DNA from: Fructilactobacillus cliffordii
Lineage (GTDB): Bacteria > Bacillota > Bacilli > Lactobacillales > Lactobacillaceae
Reading direction: 5' to 3'
DNA length: 64,000 nt
NCBI RefSeq assembly: GCF_024029355.1
Contig: NZ_CP097117.1
Location: 1,302,001-1,366,000, forward strand
A program made the position numbers and the translations under genes. The notes beneath the pieces are model-generated. The model was not told the origin of the DNA and ran no database searches. It worked only from the letters and a program-made list of their open reading frames with translations. Of this stretch, positions 32,869-43,165 are shown piece after piece. The first letter of the stretch is position 1, and each line of letters begins with the position of its first letter.

Positions 32869-33312
32869 CTAGTGGGACTGTTCTTCTTTCTTGCGAAAGG
32901 ACACCAAAGTGGCCCAGAAGTAATTGAGAATAATCACCACGATGTTTTGGACCACGTTGACCAGGTTTTTTCCCAGGCTGGAATCGAACTTTAGGATACT
33001 AACTCCAAACATTAAAATTCCTGCTCCGATGATGAAGGTTAAAAAACGGCCGGCAAAAAAGGTTGCCATTTGGTACCAAAATTCCTTGGTGGAATGATGT
33101 TGGTTGTAAAAAACAAAGTATTTATTGGTATAAAACGCAAATAACACGGTAATCACCCATGCCACGGAGTAGTTAATGACGTAATTTAAACTAGTGTATT
33201 TATCTAAAAGATAAAAACTCACCAGGTTTACGATCGTGGCTGCCACCCCCCAGAACAAGTAGGGGATGACATCCTTGTGGTTCCGGTAAAGCTGTATTAC
33301 TTTTTCAATCAT
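32869..33312 (-). CDS. GtrA-family membrane protein
   Basis: A 147-aa GtrA-like protein with four membrane segments (YLFWGVAATIVNLVSFYLL; NYSVAWVITVLFAFYTNKYFVF). These proteins are thought to move polyprenyl-phosphate-linked sugars across the membrane. It overlaps the glycosyltransferase gene upstream by 4 bases, the usual partner. Confidence 0.88.
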   Translation of the reverse strand: MIEKVIQLYRNHKDVIPYLFWGVAATIVNLVSFYLLDKYTSLNYVINYSVAWVITVLFAFYTNKYFVFYNQHHSTKEFWYQMATFFAGRFLTFIIGAGILMFGVSILKFDSSLGKNLVNVVQNIVVIILNYFWATLVSFRKKEEQSH

Positions 33313-34247
33313 TCTTGCTCCTCGATGATGTATTGCGGCCGGTGTTTAGCTTCTAAGTAGATTTTGCCGATGTATTTGCCGACGATTCCTAAACAAAAGA
33401 GTTGAATTCCACCCATTAACAGAATGATGGAAACGAGAGACGGCCAGCCGGCAACGGCATCTCCAAAGAAGAGGGCTCGCACGACGACAATTAGGATGCC
33501 AATCATGGCTAAGAAGCAGGAAAAGCCACCGACGAAGGTCGCAATCCGTAACGGGGCATCTGAAAAGTCCACGATACCTTCAATGGAGTATTCGAATAGT
33601 TGGAACATGGACCAGTGTGTTTCACCAGCTGCCCGCTCCCGACCTTGGTACTTAATGTACTTGGTCTGAAACCCGACCCAACTAAAGATACCCTTCGAAA
33701 ATCGGTTGTATTCAGTCAGTTCATTCACGGCTTGAACGTAGCGCCGAGTCATTAAACGGTAGTCACGGACGTTAGGTTTGATTTTGACATCGGACAGACT
33801 GTCGATGACTTTGTAAAAACTAGCAGATAAAAAGGCCCGAATGGGATTTTGTTTTCGACTGGTTTGGATACATCCCACACAGTCGTACGGCTCGGTGTTA
33901 ATGATGTGGAGCATTTCTGGTAACAACTCCGGTGGATCTTGTAAGTCAACGTCCATTAGGGCGACGTAATCACCCTTAGCGTTTCGTAAACCAGCCGCCA
34001 TTGCTGCTTCCTTTCCAAAGTTACGGGAAAAGGAGATGAAGTGGACGGTGTCAGGATGGGCTTTGTGCAGTTCGCGGATGATTTTGATGGTATCATCACT
34101 TGATCCGTCGTTAATAAAGAGATAGTCCGGTTGATACTGCTTGGTTTCGGCATTCATTTGGTGAAAAACTTTTTCCACCGTTTCAAAAAATAATTGAATG
34201 GATTCTTGTTCGTTATAACAAGGGACAATCAAACTGATTGTTTCCAA
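33309..34247 (-). CDS. GT2 glycosyltransferase, polyprenyl-phosphate sugar synthase type
   Basis: A 312-aa enzyme with an N-terminal GT-A domain (SLIVPCYNEQESI; FINDGSSDDT; the DxD-like MDVDLQDPPE) and two C-terminal membrane segments (about 230-255 and 265-290). It resembles GtrB/YkcC, which put a sugar on undecaprenyl phosphate for wall polymer or teichoic-acid glycosylation. It forms a two-gene operon with the GtrA gene. Confidence 0.9.
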   Translation of the reverse strand: METISLIVPCYNEQESIQLFFETVEKVFHQMNAETKQYQPDYLFINDGSSDDTIKIIRELHKAHPDTVHFISFSRNFGKEAAMAAGLRNAKGDYVALMDVDLQDPPELLPEMLHIINTEPYDCVGCIQTSRKQNPIRAFLSASFYKVIDSLSDVKIKPNVRDYRLMTRRYVQAVNELTEYNRFSKGIFSWVGFQTKYIKYQGRERAAGETHWSMFQLFEYSIEGIVDFSDAPLRIATFVGGFSCFLAMIGILIVVVRALFFGDAVAGWPSLVSIILLMGGIQLFCLGIVGKYIGKIYLEAKHRPQYIIEEQE

Positions 34248-34408
34248 ATTAGTTCCTCCTTGATGCTTTTCAAACGATGATTGAAAAGGATAAAATACTT
34301 ATTTTATTCTAGCATTAATTAAGTTAATGCGGAATGTGAATTTCTGCTACAATGGTACTTAATTGCTTAATTAATTTTTAACTAATTCACAATAAGGGAG
34401 GAGCAACC

Positions 34409-35314
34409 ATGCCAACCCGGAAACAACGTGTAATCCAATTTTTAAAGATCCTTTTGAAACGCTATACGTTAGGAAACGTGTCCGATTCGGCCGTTGTCTT
34501 TGCTTACTACGTTTTGTTCTCACTGTTTCCGATTTTAATCATTGTTGGTGGGATCATTCGACTGACGAACTCAAACGTCAATCACGTCCTAGCGTTGCTT
34601 CATTCGGCAGTCCCAGACTCGATTTACCAAGGAATTGCGCCAATTGCGAAATCAATTTTTACCGGTGACGGGGGCAGTATCTTATCCATTGGGATTATCA
34701 TCGTGATCTGGTCAGCTAGTAGCTCAATGGCGGCCTTTCAACGGACCATTAACCGGATTTACGGTGTCACCGAACAGAGTACGTTGATGAACCGACTGAC
34801 GTCCTTTATTTGGATGCTGTTATTGGTAGTCTTACTCTTCGTTTTAATTGTGTTAATGGGATTCGGGCGCTTGCTTTTAAACTTTGCCCATCACGATTTA
34901 CACGTTCCGATTAGTATCATCAATTTGCTGAACGATGCGCGCCTTCCAGTAACTTTGGGGATTTCAATCGTCATTTTAACCTTGCTGTACTACTTCGTTC
35001 CTAGTGTAGAAACGAAGCTCAAATACACGGTATGGGGTGCTATTGTGGCCTTAATCGGGTTGTTGGCTCTGACCCAAGTCTTTTCGTTAATCATTAGTGC
35101 CTTTTTCCACAACATTTCTGCCTACAAGACCTTAGGAACTGTGATGGTTTTGATGCTATGGCTTAACTTTACCGGAACCATTCTCCTGTTTGGCGCAGTG
35201 GTCAATGCGAGTCTGCAGGAATACTTTGGGGGGTCGTTGCCAGAATCGGTGGCCCAGACGTCCCTGAAAGCTCTCTATGAAAAAAGCCCACACCGAAGCC
35301 GGCGGGGCAAATGA
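34409..35314 (+). CDS. YihY/BrkB-family membrane protein
   Basis: A 301-aa inner-membrane protein with six segments; the blocks SDSAVVFAYYVLFSLFPILI, WSASSSMAAFQRTINRIYG and TVMVLMLWLNFTGTILLFGAVVNA are typical of the YihY (formerly 'RNase BN') family. Its function is not known. A GGGAGG site precedes ATG 34409. Convergent with the flavodoxin gene, 8 bases away, with no terminator between them. Confidence 0.9.
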   Translation: MPTRKQRVIQFLKILLKRYTLGNVSDSAVVFAYYVLFSLFPILIIVGGIIRLTNSNVNHVLALLHSAVPDSIYQGIAPIAKSIFTGDGGSILSIGIIIVIWSASSSMAAFQRTINRIYGVTEQSTLMNRLTSFIWMLLLVVLLFVLIVLMGFGRLLLNFAHHDLHVPISIINLLNDARLPVTLGISIVILTLLYYFVPSVETKLKYTVWGAIVALIGLLALTQVFSLIISAFFHNISAYKTLGTVMVLMLWLNFTGTILLFGAVVNASLQEYFGGSLPESVAQTSLKALYEKSPHRSRRGK

Positions 35315-35322
35315 GTTAGCAA

Positions 35323-35778
35323 TTAATTCTGTTGCTGAGCACTATCAACTAACGTTTGCGAAAACTGGTCTAACGTTTCGATGTCTGCTTCGTCAGGATC
35401 AAGGTTGATCTTGACGTTCGGAGCGCCTTGCTTCGCGCCTGTGTTTTTGAGGGCATCCGCAAACTTATCGACGGCCACGTTGTAGAATTCCTGGTAAAAA
35501 ACATCCCCAGAACCAGCGACACCAAACGTCTTGCCACTAAGATCGAGGTCGGCCAGGTCATCAAAGAAATCCAACCCTTCTTCCGGGAGATTTCCTTCAT
35601 CATAGGTGTAGGGACAGATGACTACGATATCTGCATCTTGCAGTTCTGCAGCATCCGTTTGTGAAATTTCGGTTTCTTGTACCGTGATGCCCAGGTCTTC
35701 TAACCCTTCGGTCACAATGTCTGCGATGTCTTCGTTGTTCCCGGTAATGGTGGCAAAAACCACGTGTGCTTGAGTCAT
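35323..35778 (-). CDS. Flavodoxin
   Basis: A 151-aa flavodoxin: the FMN phosphate loop FATITGNNEDIAD is near residue 10, the conserved CPYTYDEGNLPEE loop follows, and then FGVAGSGDVFYQEFYNVAVDKF. It carries electrons for reductive enzymes. I start at ATG 35778 behind GGAAG, because the upstream extension looks unlike the family. Divergent from recX. Confidence 0.92.
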   Translation of the reverse strand: MTQAHVVFATITGNNEDIADIVTEGLEDLGITVQETEISQTDAAELQDADIVVICPYTYDEGNLPEEGLDFFDDLADLDLSGKTFGVAGSGDVFYQEFYNVAVDKFADALKNTGAKQGAPNVKINLDPDEADIETLDQFSQTLVDSAQQQN

Positions 35779-35856
35779 TGCAACACTTCCTTCGATTTTT
35801 CTTTTTAGTATAGCAGAACCGTTCGTGATTGTGAATTTTAGAAAGGATGCGATGAG

Positions 35857-36675
35857 ATGGGCCAACAGAGCCAGCTACACAAAGTGACCAAGGTGGAAGC
35901 TCAAAAACGTCCAGGTCGCTACAATATTTACCTCGACGATGAGTATGCCTTCCCTGTCAGTGAAGAAGTCTTAATCCAATACCATCTGTTTAAGGGGAAA
36001 ACTTTAACTAATTCCCTGATTCAAACGATTCAGGCAGCGGATCAACAGTCCAAACTGTTTGCGCAGATTGTGGATTTTATCTCGTATCAAAGTCGCACGA
36101 CTGCAGAGGTACGGACTAAATTACAAGGGCTGACTGAAGATACAGATCAAATTGAGGCCATTTTAACCCACTTAGAGCAACTGGCTCTCATTAATGATCA
36201 GCAATACGCCCAGCGCTACGTGCAACAAGTAGCTTTAGCAGGTAAAAAGGGACCGACCGCAGCCGTACGTTATCTGGGGCAAAAAGGAATCAGTGAGAAC
36301 TTAGCTCAGTCAATGGTCGCGCAGTTCTATCCAGATGACCAAGCAACGGCAAACGCGCGACCATTGGCGCAAAAGGCGTTTGACCAGTATGCGCGTTACC
36401 CATATAATAAAAGAATCGAAAAGACCAAGTTGAGTCTAGTTCGAAAGGGATTTACCTTTGCAACGATTGATGAAGCCCTTGCTGAACTTGACGATACGGT
36501 AGATGAAACTGAACAAGCTGCGTTACTGGAAAAAGCGGGACAGAAAGCCTGGCATCGTTATCGCGGGGTGGATCGGTTTCAACGAGTGCAAAAGGTCAAG
36601 CAAGCACTCATGCGGCAGGGCTTTTCTTTTGCTGACATTGACCAATTTTTAGATAACATAGAGGAGCAACAATGA
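35857..36675 (+). CDS. recX: Regulatory protein RecX
   Basis: A 272-aa RecX with the three-helix repeats visible in the middle (SRTTAEVRTKLQ; LALINDQQYAQRYVQQ) and again towards the end (VRKGFTFATIDEAL; LMRQGFSFADIDQFL). RecX binds RecA filaments and limits recombination. It overlaps the AI-2E gene by 4 bases. The length is normal for Lactobacillales. Confidence 0.94.
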   Translation: MGQQSQLHKVTKVEAQKRPGRYNIYLDDEYAFPVSEEVLIQYHLFKGKTLTNSLIQTIQAADQQSKLFAQIVDFISYQSRTTAEVRTKLQGLTEDTDQIEAILTHLEQLALINDQQYAQRYVQQVALAGKKGPTAAVRYLGQKGISENLAQSMVAQFYPDDQATANARPLAQKAFDQYARYPYNKRIEKTKLSLVRKGFTFATIDEALAELDDTVDETEQAALLEKAGQKAWHRYRGVDRFQRVQKVKQALMRQGFSFADIDQFLDNIEEQQ

Positions 36676-37787
36676 AAAACGTGAAGGGCAATCGACTACT
36701 ATTTTGGACAATCGAAGTCCTGTTAGTGGTCGCCATTATCTACGGTTGTACCAAAATTGACTTTATTTTTCGTCCCATCGGGATTTTTATTTCAACCATC
36801 TTCGCCCCGTTGTTAATCGCGGGTTTTTTGTACTACATGTTAAACCCGATTTTGGAACTCTTGATGAAGGTCCCGATTACTAAAACAAAGCGGATTAGTC
36901 GTTCCGGGGGAACCGCCATTATTTTTGTGGTCTTGTTGGGACTAATCGTCTTCTTACTGGTTTCCTTTATTCCCCGGTTAGTGGCGCAAATTGCAAACAT
37001 GGCTAGCAACATGCCCCAGTTTGCCGCGCACCAAGAGGCGTCTTTAACGAAATTGACGAAGCATGGCTTTTTAAAGAACATTAACTGGGATCCGATTATT
37101 GCTAAGGTTCAGAGTGAGTACTCCGCTTACCTCAAAACGTTATTATCCCATTTGTCTTCTAGTGCCGGGAATATTATTTCAATGGCCGCCAGCGTGGTCG
37201 TAACCATCATTACGGCTCCAATTATTTTATTCTATATGCTTAAGGATGGGGATAAATTAGTGCCCAGCCTTGAAAAGATGTTACCGGGTCTGTCCGACAG
37301 GCACCGGAAACAAACTCGGATTTTGTTAAGAAAAATGAACCAGACTCTTTCTCATTATATTGGTGGCCAAGTGATTGAATGTTTGTTCGTAGGGACGTTT
37401 ACTTCGATTGGTTACTTTTTAATCGGGCAAAAATATGCCCTACTTCTTGGAGTCTTTGCTGGATTCTGTAACCTGATTCCGTATGTGGGGCCATACATCG
37501 GGATTTTACCAGCGCTTTTGGTGGCCATTACGGTGAGTCCGGTGCAAGCAATCTGGACGATTGTGGTGGTGATCATTGTTCAACAAGTCGATGGAAACTT
37601 CGTATACCCAAATGTGATTGGGAAGACTTTGAACATCCACCCATTAACCATCATTATTATCCTGTTAGCAGCTGGAAACATTGCTGGATTGTTAGGAATG
37701 ATTTTGGCAATTCCAATTTATGCAATCGTCAAAGTCGTGATTGGATTCTTTTACCACATTTGGCAATTACAACATGATGAACGTTAA
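36672..37787 (+). CDS. AI-2E-family membrane transporter
   Basis: A 371-aa protein with about eight membrane segments; the block PYVGPYIGILPALLVA and the final VYPNVIGKTLNIHPLTIIIILLAAGNIAGLLGMILAIP region (36 residues in all, residues about 308-345) are hallmarks of the AI-2E (YdiK/TqsA) family. Some members export autoinducer-2, others Na+/H+; this organism has luxS, but no specific link can be made. Co-translated with recX. Confidence 0.88.
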   Translation: MKNVKGNRLLFWTIEVLLVVAIIYGCTKIDFIFRPIGIFISTIFAPLLIAGFLYYMLNPILELLMKVPITKTKRISRSGGTAIIFVVLLGLIVFLLVSFIPRLVAQIANMASNMPQFAAHQEASLTKLTKHGFLKNINWDPIIAKVQSEYSAYLKTLLSHLSSSAGNIISMAASVVVTIITAPIILFYMLKDGDKLVPSLEKMLPGLSDRHRKQTRILLRKMNQTLSHYIGGQVIECLFVGTFTSIGYFLIGQKYALLLGVFAGFCNLIPYVGPYIGILPALLVAITVSPVQAIWTIVVVIIVQQVDGNFVYPNVIGKTLNIHPLTIIIILLAAGNIAGLLGMILAIPIYAIVKVVIGFFYHIWQLQHDER

Positions 37788-37792
37788 CCCCC

Positions 37793-37818
37793 AAAATCCG
37801 GAATCCCGGATTTTTTTT
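37793..37818 (+). terminator. Terminator after the AI-2E gene
   Basis: AATCCGG-AATC-CCGGATT followed by a run of T. Confidence 0.9.
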
Positions 37819-37856
37819 GCTAGTTGACTAGAAGATATTATAAATAGGAGAAACAG

Positions 37857-39434
37857 ATGCAAAAACAACAACTACAAGCAGAGGTAGACAAGCGCCGGAC
37901 TTTTGCGATTATTTCGCACCCGGATGCCGGGAAAACCACGATTACCGAACAGTTACTCCTATTCGGGGGGATCGTCCGGGAAGCTGGAACCGTCAAGGCC
38001 AAGAAGAGTGGTAATTTTGCTAAATCAGACTGGATGGAAATTGAACAAAAGCGGGGAATCTCCGTCACGAGTTCTGTGATGCAGTTTGATTATGCGGGAA
38101 AGCGGGTCAACATTTTGGATACTCCCGGACACGAAGATTTTTCGGAAGATACTTACCGGACCTTGATGGCCGTCGATTCAGCCGTGATGGTGATTGACGC
38201 TGCCAAGGGGATTGAGCCCCAAACTAAGAAACTCTTTCAAATTTGTAAGATGCGGGGGATTCCAATCTTTACCTTTATGAACAAGTTGGATCGGGACAGT
38301 CGACCACCGATGGAACTAGTGGATCAACTTGAAGACGTACTGGGAATTGAAGCATATCCGATGAATTGGCCAATTGGATCGGGACGAATTTTCAAGGGAC
38401 TGTACGACCGTTACAACCACCGGATTGAAAAATTCCAGCCAGAATCAGATGGCCGGACGTTCTTACCACTGAACGACGACGGTGAAATTACGGAACCCAA
38501 TGATTTAGAGGGCGACGACATTTATCAGGAAGCTAAGGATGAGATGGATCTGATTTCTGAAGCGGGAAATCAGTTTGATCCAGAAAAGATTGCGCATGGG
38601 GACCAAACGCCGGTCTTCTTTGGTTCGGCCTTAGTGAACTTTGGGGTGCAAACCTTCTTAGACGCGTACCTGAAGTTAGCTCCGGCTCCTGGATCGCACC
38701 GAACGACGGATGGAACCGAAGTAGAACCCATGGTGGATGAATTTTCGGGCTTTATCTTTAAAATTCAGGCAAACATGAATCCGCAACACCGGGACCGGAT
38801 TGCGTTTGTCCGGATTTGTTCTGGTGAATTTACTCGAGGAATGGATGTGACCTTAAACCGAACCCAAAAAGCGATTCGACTATCGAATGTGACCGAATTT
38901 ATGGCGAACACGCGTGAAAACGTGCAGACCGCGGTTGCGGGTGATATTATTGGGTTGTATGATACCGGGAACTTTCAAATTGGAGATACGATTTACACCG
39001 GGAAAAAGGCGCTACAGTTTGAAAAACTGCCACAGTTCACCCCGGAACTATTTATGCGGGTTTCTCCCAAAAACGTGATGAAGCAAAAATCCTTTCACAA
39101 GGGGATTCAACAATTGGTTCAAGAAGGAGCCATTCAACTTTATACAACCTATGATACTGGTCAATACATTTTAGGGGCCGTGGGACAGCTGCAGTTTGAT
39201 GTCTTTCAGTTCCGGATGCAAAACGAGTACAACTCGGACGTCTTAATGGAACCAATGGGACATAAGATTGCGCGTTGGATTAATCCAGATCAACTAGACG
39301 AAAAGATGTCATCATCACGGAACATTTTGGTGAAGGACCTACAGGGAGAGCCATTGTTCCTCTTTGAAAATCAATTTGCGGAACGGTGGTTCCAAAGTAA
39401 GTATCCAGATGTAAAGTTAACGGCGAAGCTATAA
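37857..39434 (+). CDS. prfC: Peptide chain release factor 3
   Basis: A 525-aa translational GTPase. G-motifs: G1 SHPDAGKTT (about residues 20-28), G2/G3 region with DTPGHEDF, and G4 NKLDRD. RF3 removes RF1/RF2 from the ribosome after termination. Length and the C-terminal domain [14 protein letters not shown] fit RF3, not EF-G. Its own ribosome site is AGGAG. Confidence 0.96.
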   Translation: MQKQQLQAEVDKRRTFAIISHPDAGKTTITEQLLLFGGIVREAGTVKAKKSGNFAKSDWMEIEQKRGISVTSSVMQFDYAGKRVNILDTPGHEDFSEDTYRTLMAVDSAVMVIDAAKGIEPQTKKLFQICKMRGIPIFTFMNKLDRDSRPPMELVDQLEDVLGIEAYPMNWPIGSGRIFKGLYDRYNHRIEKFQPESDGRTFLPLNDDGEITEPNDLEGDDIYQEAKDEMDLISEAGNQFDPEKIAHGDQTPVFFGSALVNFGVQTFLDAYLKLAPAPGSHRTTDGTEVEPMVDEFSGFIFKIQANMNPQHRDRIAFVRICSGEFTRGMDVTLNRTQKAIRLSNVTEFMANTRENVQTAVAGDIIGLYDTGNFQIGDTIYTGKKALQFEKLPQFTPELFMRVSPKNVMKQKSFHKGIQQLVQEGAIQLYTTYDTGQYILGAVGQLQFDVFQFRMQNEYNSDVLMEPMGHKIARWINPDQLDEKMSSSRNILVKDLQGEPLFLFENQFAERWFQSKYPDVKLTAKL

Positions 39435-39453
39435 GCAACGGAGGTGTTTTATC

Positions 39454-40881
39454 ATGAAACATTTATCAGCATGTACCAGTGTGATGGTCGGAAAAAACGC
39501 CAGCGTGGACGGATCCACCATGATTGCACGAAATGATGATACGTTTTTGCCCCTGACACCACAACGATTTACGGTTGTGCCAGCGTACCACCAATCAAAT
39601 AAGACGTGGGAATCCAATCAAAATGATTTTAGGATGAAGTTACCCATGGATGGCTACCGTTATTTAGCGACGCCTAATGCAGACGTGGAGCACGCTGGCG
39701 TGTTTGCTGAAAGCGGGTTTAACGAAAAAAACGTGGCAATGAGTGCCACCGAAAGTGTTTATGGGAATCCTCGGGCATTGTCACATGATCCGTGGGTTCC
39801 GAATGGAATCGCGGAAGACTCCCTCCAATCAGTTGTGTTACCCTACATTAATTCTGCTCGCGAAGGGGTGGAATACCTGGGTAATCTAATTAAGCAATAT
39901 GGATCTCCCGAAGGGAATGGAGTGCTATTTGCGGATGCTAACGACGTATGGTACATGGAAATCGTGACGGGTCACCACTGGGTTGCCGAACGGGTTCCTG
40001 ATGATTGTTACGCCGTGGTGGCTAACCAAGTAGCCATCCAAGAGGTTGATTTTGATGATTCAGATCAATTCATGCATTCAGACGGAATTCAAGAATTTGT
40101 CGAGAAGTACCATTTAAATCCAACGGTGGACGAGGGCTTTAACTTCCGCAGAATTTTTGGGACTTGTAACGAAAAAGATCGCCACTATAACACCCCTCGA
40201 GTTTGGTACGGACAAAAGATTTTAAACCCTGAAGTGGAACAATCACCTGTGTCTAATGATTTACCGTTCTTGCGCAAGGCGAATCGGAAAATCACGGTGA
40301 TGGACGTTGAAAGTATTTTAAGCTCTCATTATAACGAGACGGACTATGACCCGTTAGGCAATGGACCTGAGGAATTAAAGACGAAGTTCCGACCGGTCTC
40401 CATGAACCGAACGCAAAATTCGCACGTGTTGCAATTTCGTAATGACGCCGAAAATCCCCAATGGGCTGCGATCATGTGGTTGAACTTTGGGGTTCCCGCA
40501 TTCAGTCCGTATGTGCCGTTCTTTGCGAACGTGGAACATACCCCGGCAACCTACGAACACGCACCGTTGACGATGGATGATCAAAGTGCGTACTGGATGT
40601 ACCGAAAACTGTCGATGATTGTGGAATCTCATTACCCGCAATTCATTCAAATGGCCCGGGATTTTAAGACGGAATCGAACCAAATGTTTTTAACGCACCT
40701 AGAAAATACCATCTATCAAGCCCGACACCTGGAAGAAGCGGAAGTTCCGACTTTCCTAGAAAAACAAAATCAGAGTTTAACGAACGAAATGCACGATCGG
40801 GTGCACGAGTTCATGAACACCCTGATGTCCAAGGGCTTAACCTTATCGAAGTTAACCTATGACATGGATAAAAATTTGTAA
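39454..40881 (+). CDS. pepD: C69-family dipeptidase (PepD)
   Basis: A 475-aa dipeptidase of the N-terminal-nucleophile family C69. The nucleophile is the Cys7 of MKHLSACTSVMVGK; the family block GSTMIARNDDTF follows, then GVFAESGFNEKNVAMSATESV. These broad-specificity dipeptidases supply amino acids from peptides in lactobacilli. It lies 19 bases after prfC with a good GGAGG site, so it may share that transcript. Confidence 0.92.
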   Translation: MKHLSACTSVMVGKNASVDGSTMIARNDDTFLPLTPQRFTVVPAYHQSNKTWESNQNDFRMKLPMDGYRYLATPNADVEHAGVFAESGFNEKNVAMSATESVYGNPRALSHDPWVPNGIAEDSLQSVVLPYINSAREGVEYLGNLIKQYGSPEGNGVLFADANDVWYMEIVTGHHWVAERVPDDCYAVVANQVAIQEVDFDDSDQFMHSDGIQEFVEKYHLNPTVDEGFNFRRIFGTCNEKDRHYNTPRVWYGQKILNPEVEQSPVSNDLPFLRKANRKITVMDVESILSSHYNETDYDPLGNGPEELKTKFRPVSMNRTQNSHVLQFRNDAENPQWAAIMWLNFGVPAFSPYVPFFANVEHTPATYEHAPLTMDDQSAYWMYRKLSMIVESHYPQFIQMARDFKTESNQMFLTHLENTIYQARHLEEAEVPTFLEKQNQSLTNEMHDRVHEFMNTLMSKGLTLSKLTYDMDKNL

Positions 40882-40885
40882 GCAC

Positions 40886-40917
40886 AAAGGCTTCAGCTAG
40901 CAGCTGAAGCCTTTTTT
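40886..40917 (+). terminator. Terminator after pepD
   Basis: AAAGGCTTCAGCT-AGC-AGCTGAAGCCTTTTTT, perfect arms. Confidence 0.92.
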
Positions 40918-40945
40918 GGTGTGCTTAGATTGAAATTTTAACCAC

Positions 40946-40981
40946 AAAAAAACCCGTAACTCATCAGAGTTGCGGGTTTTG
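40946..40981 (-). terminator. Terminator after the Clp ATPase gene
   Basis: AACCCGTAACTC-ATCA-GAGTTGCGGGTT with A-runs on the left, i.e. T-runs on the minus strand. Confidence 0.88.
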
Positions 40982-40987
40982 CGGTCA

Positions 40988-43000
40988 TTATTGTGCTGTT
41001 ACGTGAATTTGATCATCTTTGATATCGGCCACCAATTTCTTGGTTTCCGGATGATCTAAGAGGTAACTCGCGGTCGGGTCTTCAATTTGTTCTTGAATAA
41101 CCCGACGTAATGGTCGAGCTCCCATGGCCGGATCGTAGCCTAATTCAACTAATTTTTGCTTAGCCGGTTGGGTAACCGCCACGTTAATGCCAGCGTCTTG
41201 CAGGTTCTGGTTCATGTCGTCTAACATGAGGTCCACAATCTTAACCAAGTTGCTCTGGCTTAACTGGTTAAACTCAACGATGCCGTCAAACCGATTTAAG
41301 AATTCGGGTTTGAAGTAGGCACCCAGTTTGTCTAAGACGGAGTGAGTCTTGCCGTTTGCTTCTGCACCAAATCCGACGTTTGAACCAGCGTTGGTCCCGG
41401 CGTTACTGGTCATGATGATGACCGTGTCCTTGAAGGAAACCGTTCGACCTTGTGAATCGGTTAGGCGGCCGTCATCTAACACCTGTAAGAAGGTGTGCAG
41501 AACGTCTGGATGAGCTTTTTCAATTTCATCAAACAGAATCAAGCTGTACGGGTGCCGTCGTACTTTTTCGGTTAACTGACCAGCTTCGTCGTACCCAACG
41601 TAACCCGGTGCAGCTCCAATTAATTTGGCAACCGATTGTGGTTCTCGGTATTCAGACATATCAAACCGAATCAAAGCATCTTTAGAACCAAAGAGTTGGT
41701 TGGCTAATTGCTTAGCTAACTCAGTCTTTCCGACTCCAGTTGGACCGACGAAGAGGAAGGAGCCAATTGGTCGACCAGACTTATTAAAGCCGATCCGATT
41801 TCTTTGAATGGCCTTCGCTACTTGGGAAACCGCTTCGTCTTGTCCAATCACGTTTTCTTCTAAGTTGTGGTCCAACTGCTTGAGTTGTTCTTTTTCTTGA
41901 TCTTCCAAGTCACCCACAGGAATGTCGGTGATTTCTTCGACCACTTGTTGCATGTCTTTTTCCGTAACCGTGTTGTTATTGGTGTTGTAGTTTTTTGCAC
42001 CCCGGTCTCGTTGTGCTTCTAATTGCTTTTCTTGGTCGCGATAGAAAGCAGCTTGTTCATAATCTTCCTTATGAAGGGCGGCTTCCTTTTGCTTCTCCGC
42101 TTGGGCAATCTCTTTTTCGATGGACTGGGGATCAATGATGTTGAGCGTTAAATTCTTTCGTGATCCCGTTTCATCCATTAAATCAATGGCCTTATCTGGT
42201 AAGAATCGATCATGAATGTAACGGTTAGAAAGATTGACGGCTGCTTCAATCGCCTTGTCCGTGTAGTGAACGAGGTGGTAATCCTCATAGTTCTTTTGCA
42301 AGCCTTGTAAAATCTTAACGGCTTGTTCTGGACTAGGTTCGTTGACCATGATGGGTTGGAACCGGCGGGCGAGGGCCGAGTCCTTTTCAATTTCGCGGTA
42401 TTCCTTCAGTGTGGTGGAACCAATTAACTGAAAGTCACCCCGGGCAAGGGATGGCTTCAAAACGTTACCGGCATCCAAGCCACCTTCAGAGTTACCTGCT
42501 CCTATAATTTCATGAATTTCATCAATGAAGAGAATAATGTTAGAATCAGCTTTAACCTCTTTAATCAGTTGCTGCATTTTCTTTTCAAATTGACCTCTAA
42601 TTCCGGTTCCTTGAATAATCGAAACCATGTCAATCTGGATGATCCGCTTGCTTTGCAATTTTTGCGGCACCGTTCCATCTGCAATCTTTTGGGCTAAGCC
42701 TTCCACAATTGCCGTTTTTCCGACACCAGCTTCTCCAATCAATACTGGGTTATTTTTGGAACGCCGGTTTAAGACCTCGATTGCCCGTGCCGTTTGTTCA
42801 TCCCGGCCAATCACGGGATCTAGTTTTCCTGCCCGTGCGAGCTTGGTTAAATCAGTTCCATAAGTAGCTAAAATTCCCTTTTGATCGTTGTTACCGTTAC
42901 TACCTTGCGTTCCGGTAGCACCGTTTTGATTACTTCCTTGCATGGAGCGAATTAAATCATCAAGATTTCCAAATCCGTATGCACCTTGTTGTCCTTCCAT
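40988..43000 (-). CDS. ClpE-like ATP-dependent Clp ATPase without zinc finger
   Basis: A 670-aa double AAA+ ATPase. The first module has Walker A GEAGVGKT (about residues 92-99) and DEIHEI, a UVR-like coiled-coil middle region ([22 protein letters not shown]) follows, and the second module has Walker A GPTGVGKT. The N-terminus ([14 protein letters not shown], then a Gly/Asn/Gln-rich stretch) matches ClpE after its zinc finger, but the Cys-rich zinc domain is missing. ClpL is an alternative. The promoter has a CtsR box, so it is a heat-shock gene that probably unfolds damaged proteins. Confidence 0.88.
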   Translation of the reverse strand: MEGQQGAYGFGNLDDLIRSMQGSNQNGATGTQGSNGNNDQKGILATYGTDLTKLARAGKLDPVIGRDEQTARAIEVLNRRSKNNPVLIGEAGVGKTAIVEGLAQKIADGTVPQKLQSKRIIQIDMVSIIQGTGIRGQFEKKMQQLIKEVKADSNIILFIDEIHEIIGAGNSEGGLDAGNVLKPSLARGDFQLIGSTTLKEYREIEKDSALARRFQPIMVNEPSPEQAVKILQGLQKNYEDYHLVHYTDKAIEAAVNLSNRYIHDRFLPDKAIDLMDETGSRKNLTLNIIDPQSIEKEIAQAEKQKEAALHKEDYEQAAFYRDQEKQLEAQRDRGAKNYNTNNNTVTEKDMQQVVEEITDIPVGDLEDQEKEQLKQLDHNLEENVIGQDEAVSQVAKAIQRNRIGFNKSGRPIGSFLFVGPTGVGKTELAKQLANQLFGSKDALIRFDMSEYREPQSVAKLIGAAPGYVGYDEAGQLTEKVRRHPYSLILFDEIEKAHPDVLHTFLQVLDDGRLTDSQGRTVSFKDTVIIMTSNAGTNAGSNVGFGAEANGKTHSVLDKLGAYFKPEFLNRFDGIVEFNQLSQSNLVKIVDLMLDDMNQNLQDAGINVAVTQPAKQKLVELGYDPAMGARPLRRVIQEQIEDPTASYLLDHPETKKLVADIKDDQIHVTAQ

Positions 43001-43030
43001 GGTACAACCTCCTTTTAATCAATGTTCATC

Positions 43031-43047
43031 TTTGACCTTTGTTGACT
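43031..43047. promoter_or_regulatory. CtsR operator
   Basis: On the minus strand AGTCAAC-AAA-GGTCAAA, a direct heptad repeat matching the CtsR consensus RGTCAAA-NAN-RGTCAAA with one mismatch. It lies just downstream of the -10 box. Confidence 0.85.
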
Positions 43048-43063
43048 TTTGTTTGTGTTTATT

Positions 43064-43091
43064 ATTATACTCACCTCGAATTTGGTTTCAA
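43064..43091 (-). promoter_or_regulatory. Promoter of the Clp ATPase gene
   Basis: On the minus strand TTGAAA (43086-43091), 16-base spacer, TATAAT (43064-43069). Confidence 0.8.
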
Positions 43092-43165
43092 GTATTTACA
43101 TCTCTGGGAAAATTGAGGAGCAATTATGGTAAAATAAATGAGGAAACAGAAAGGAAGCGAATCCA

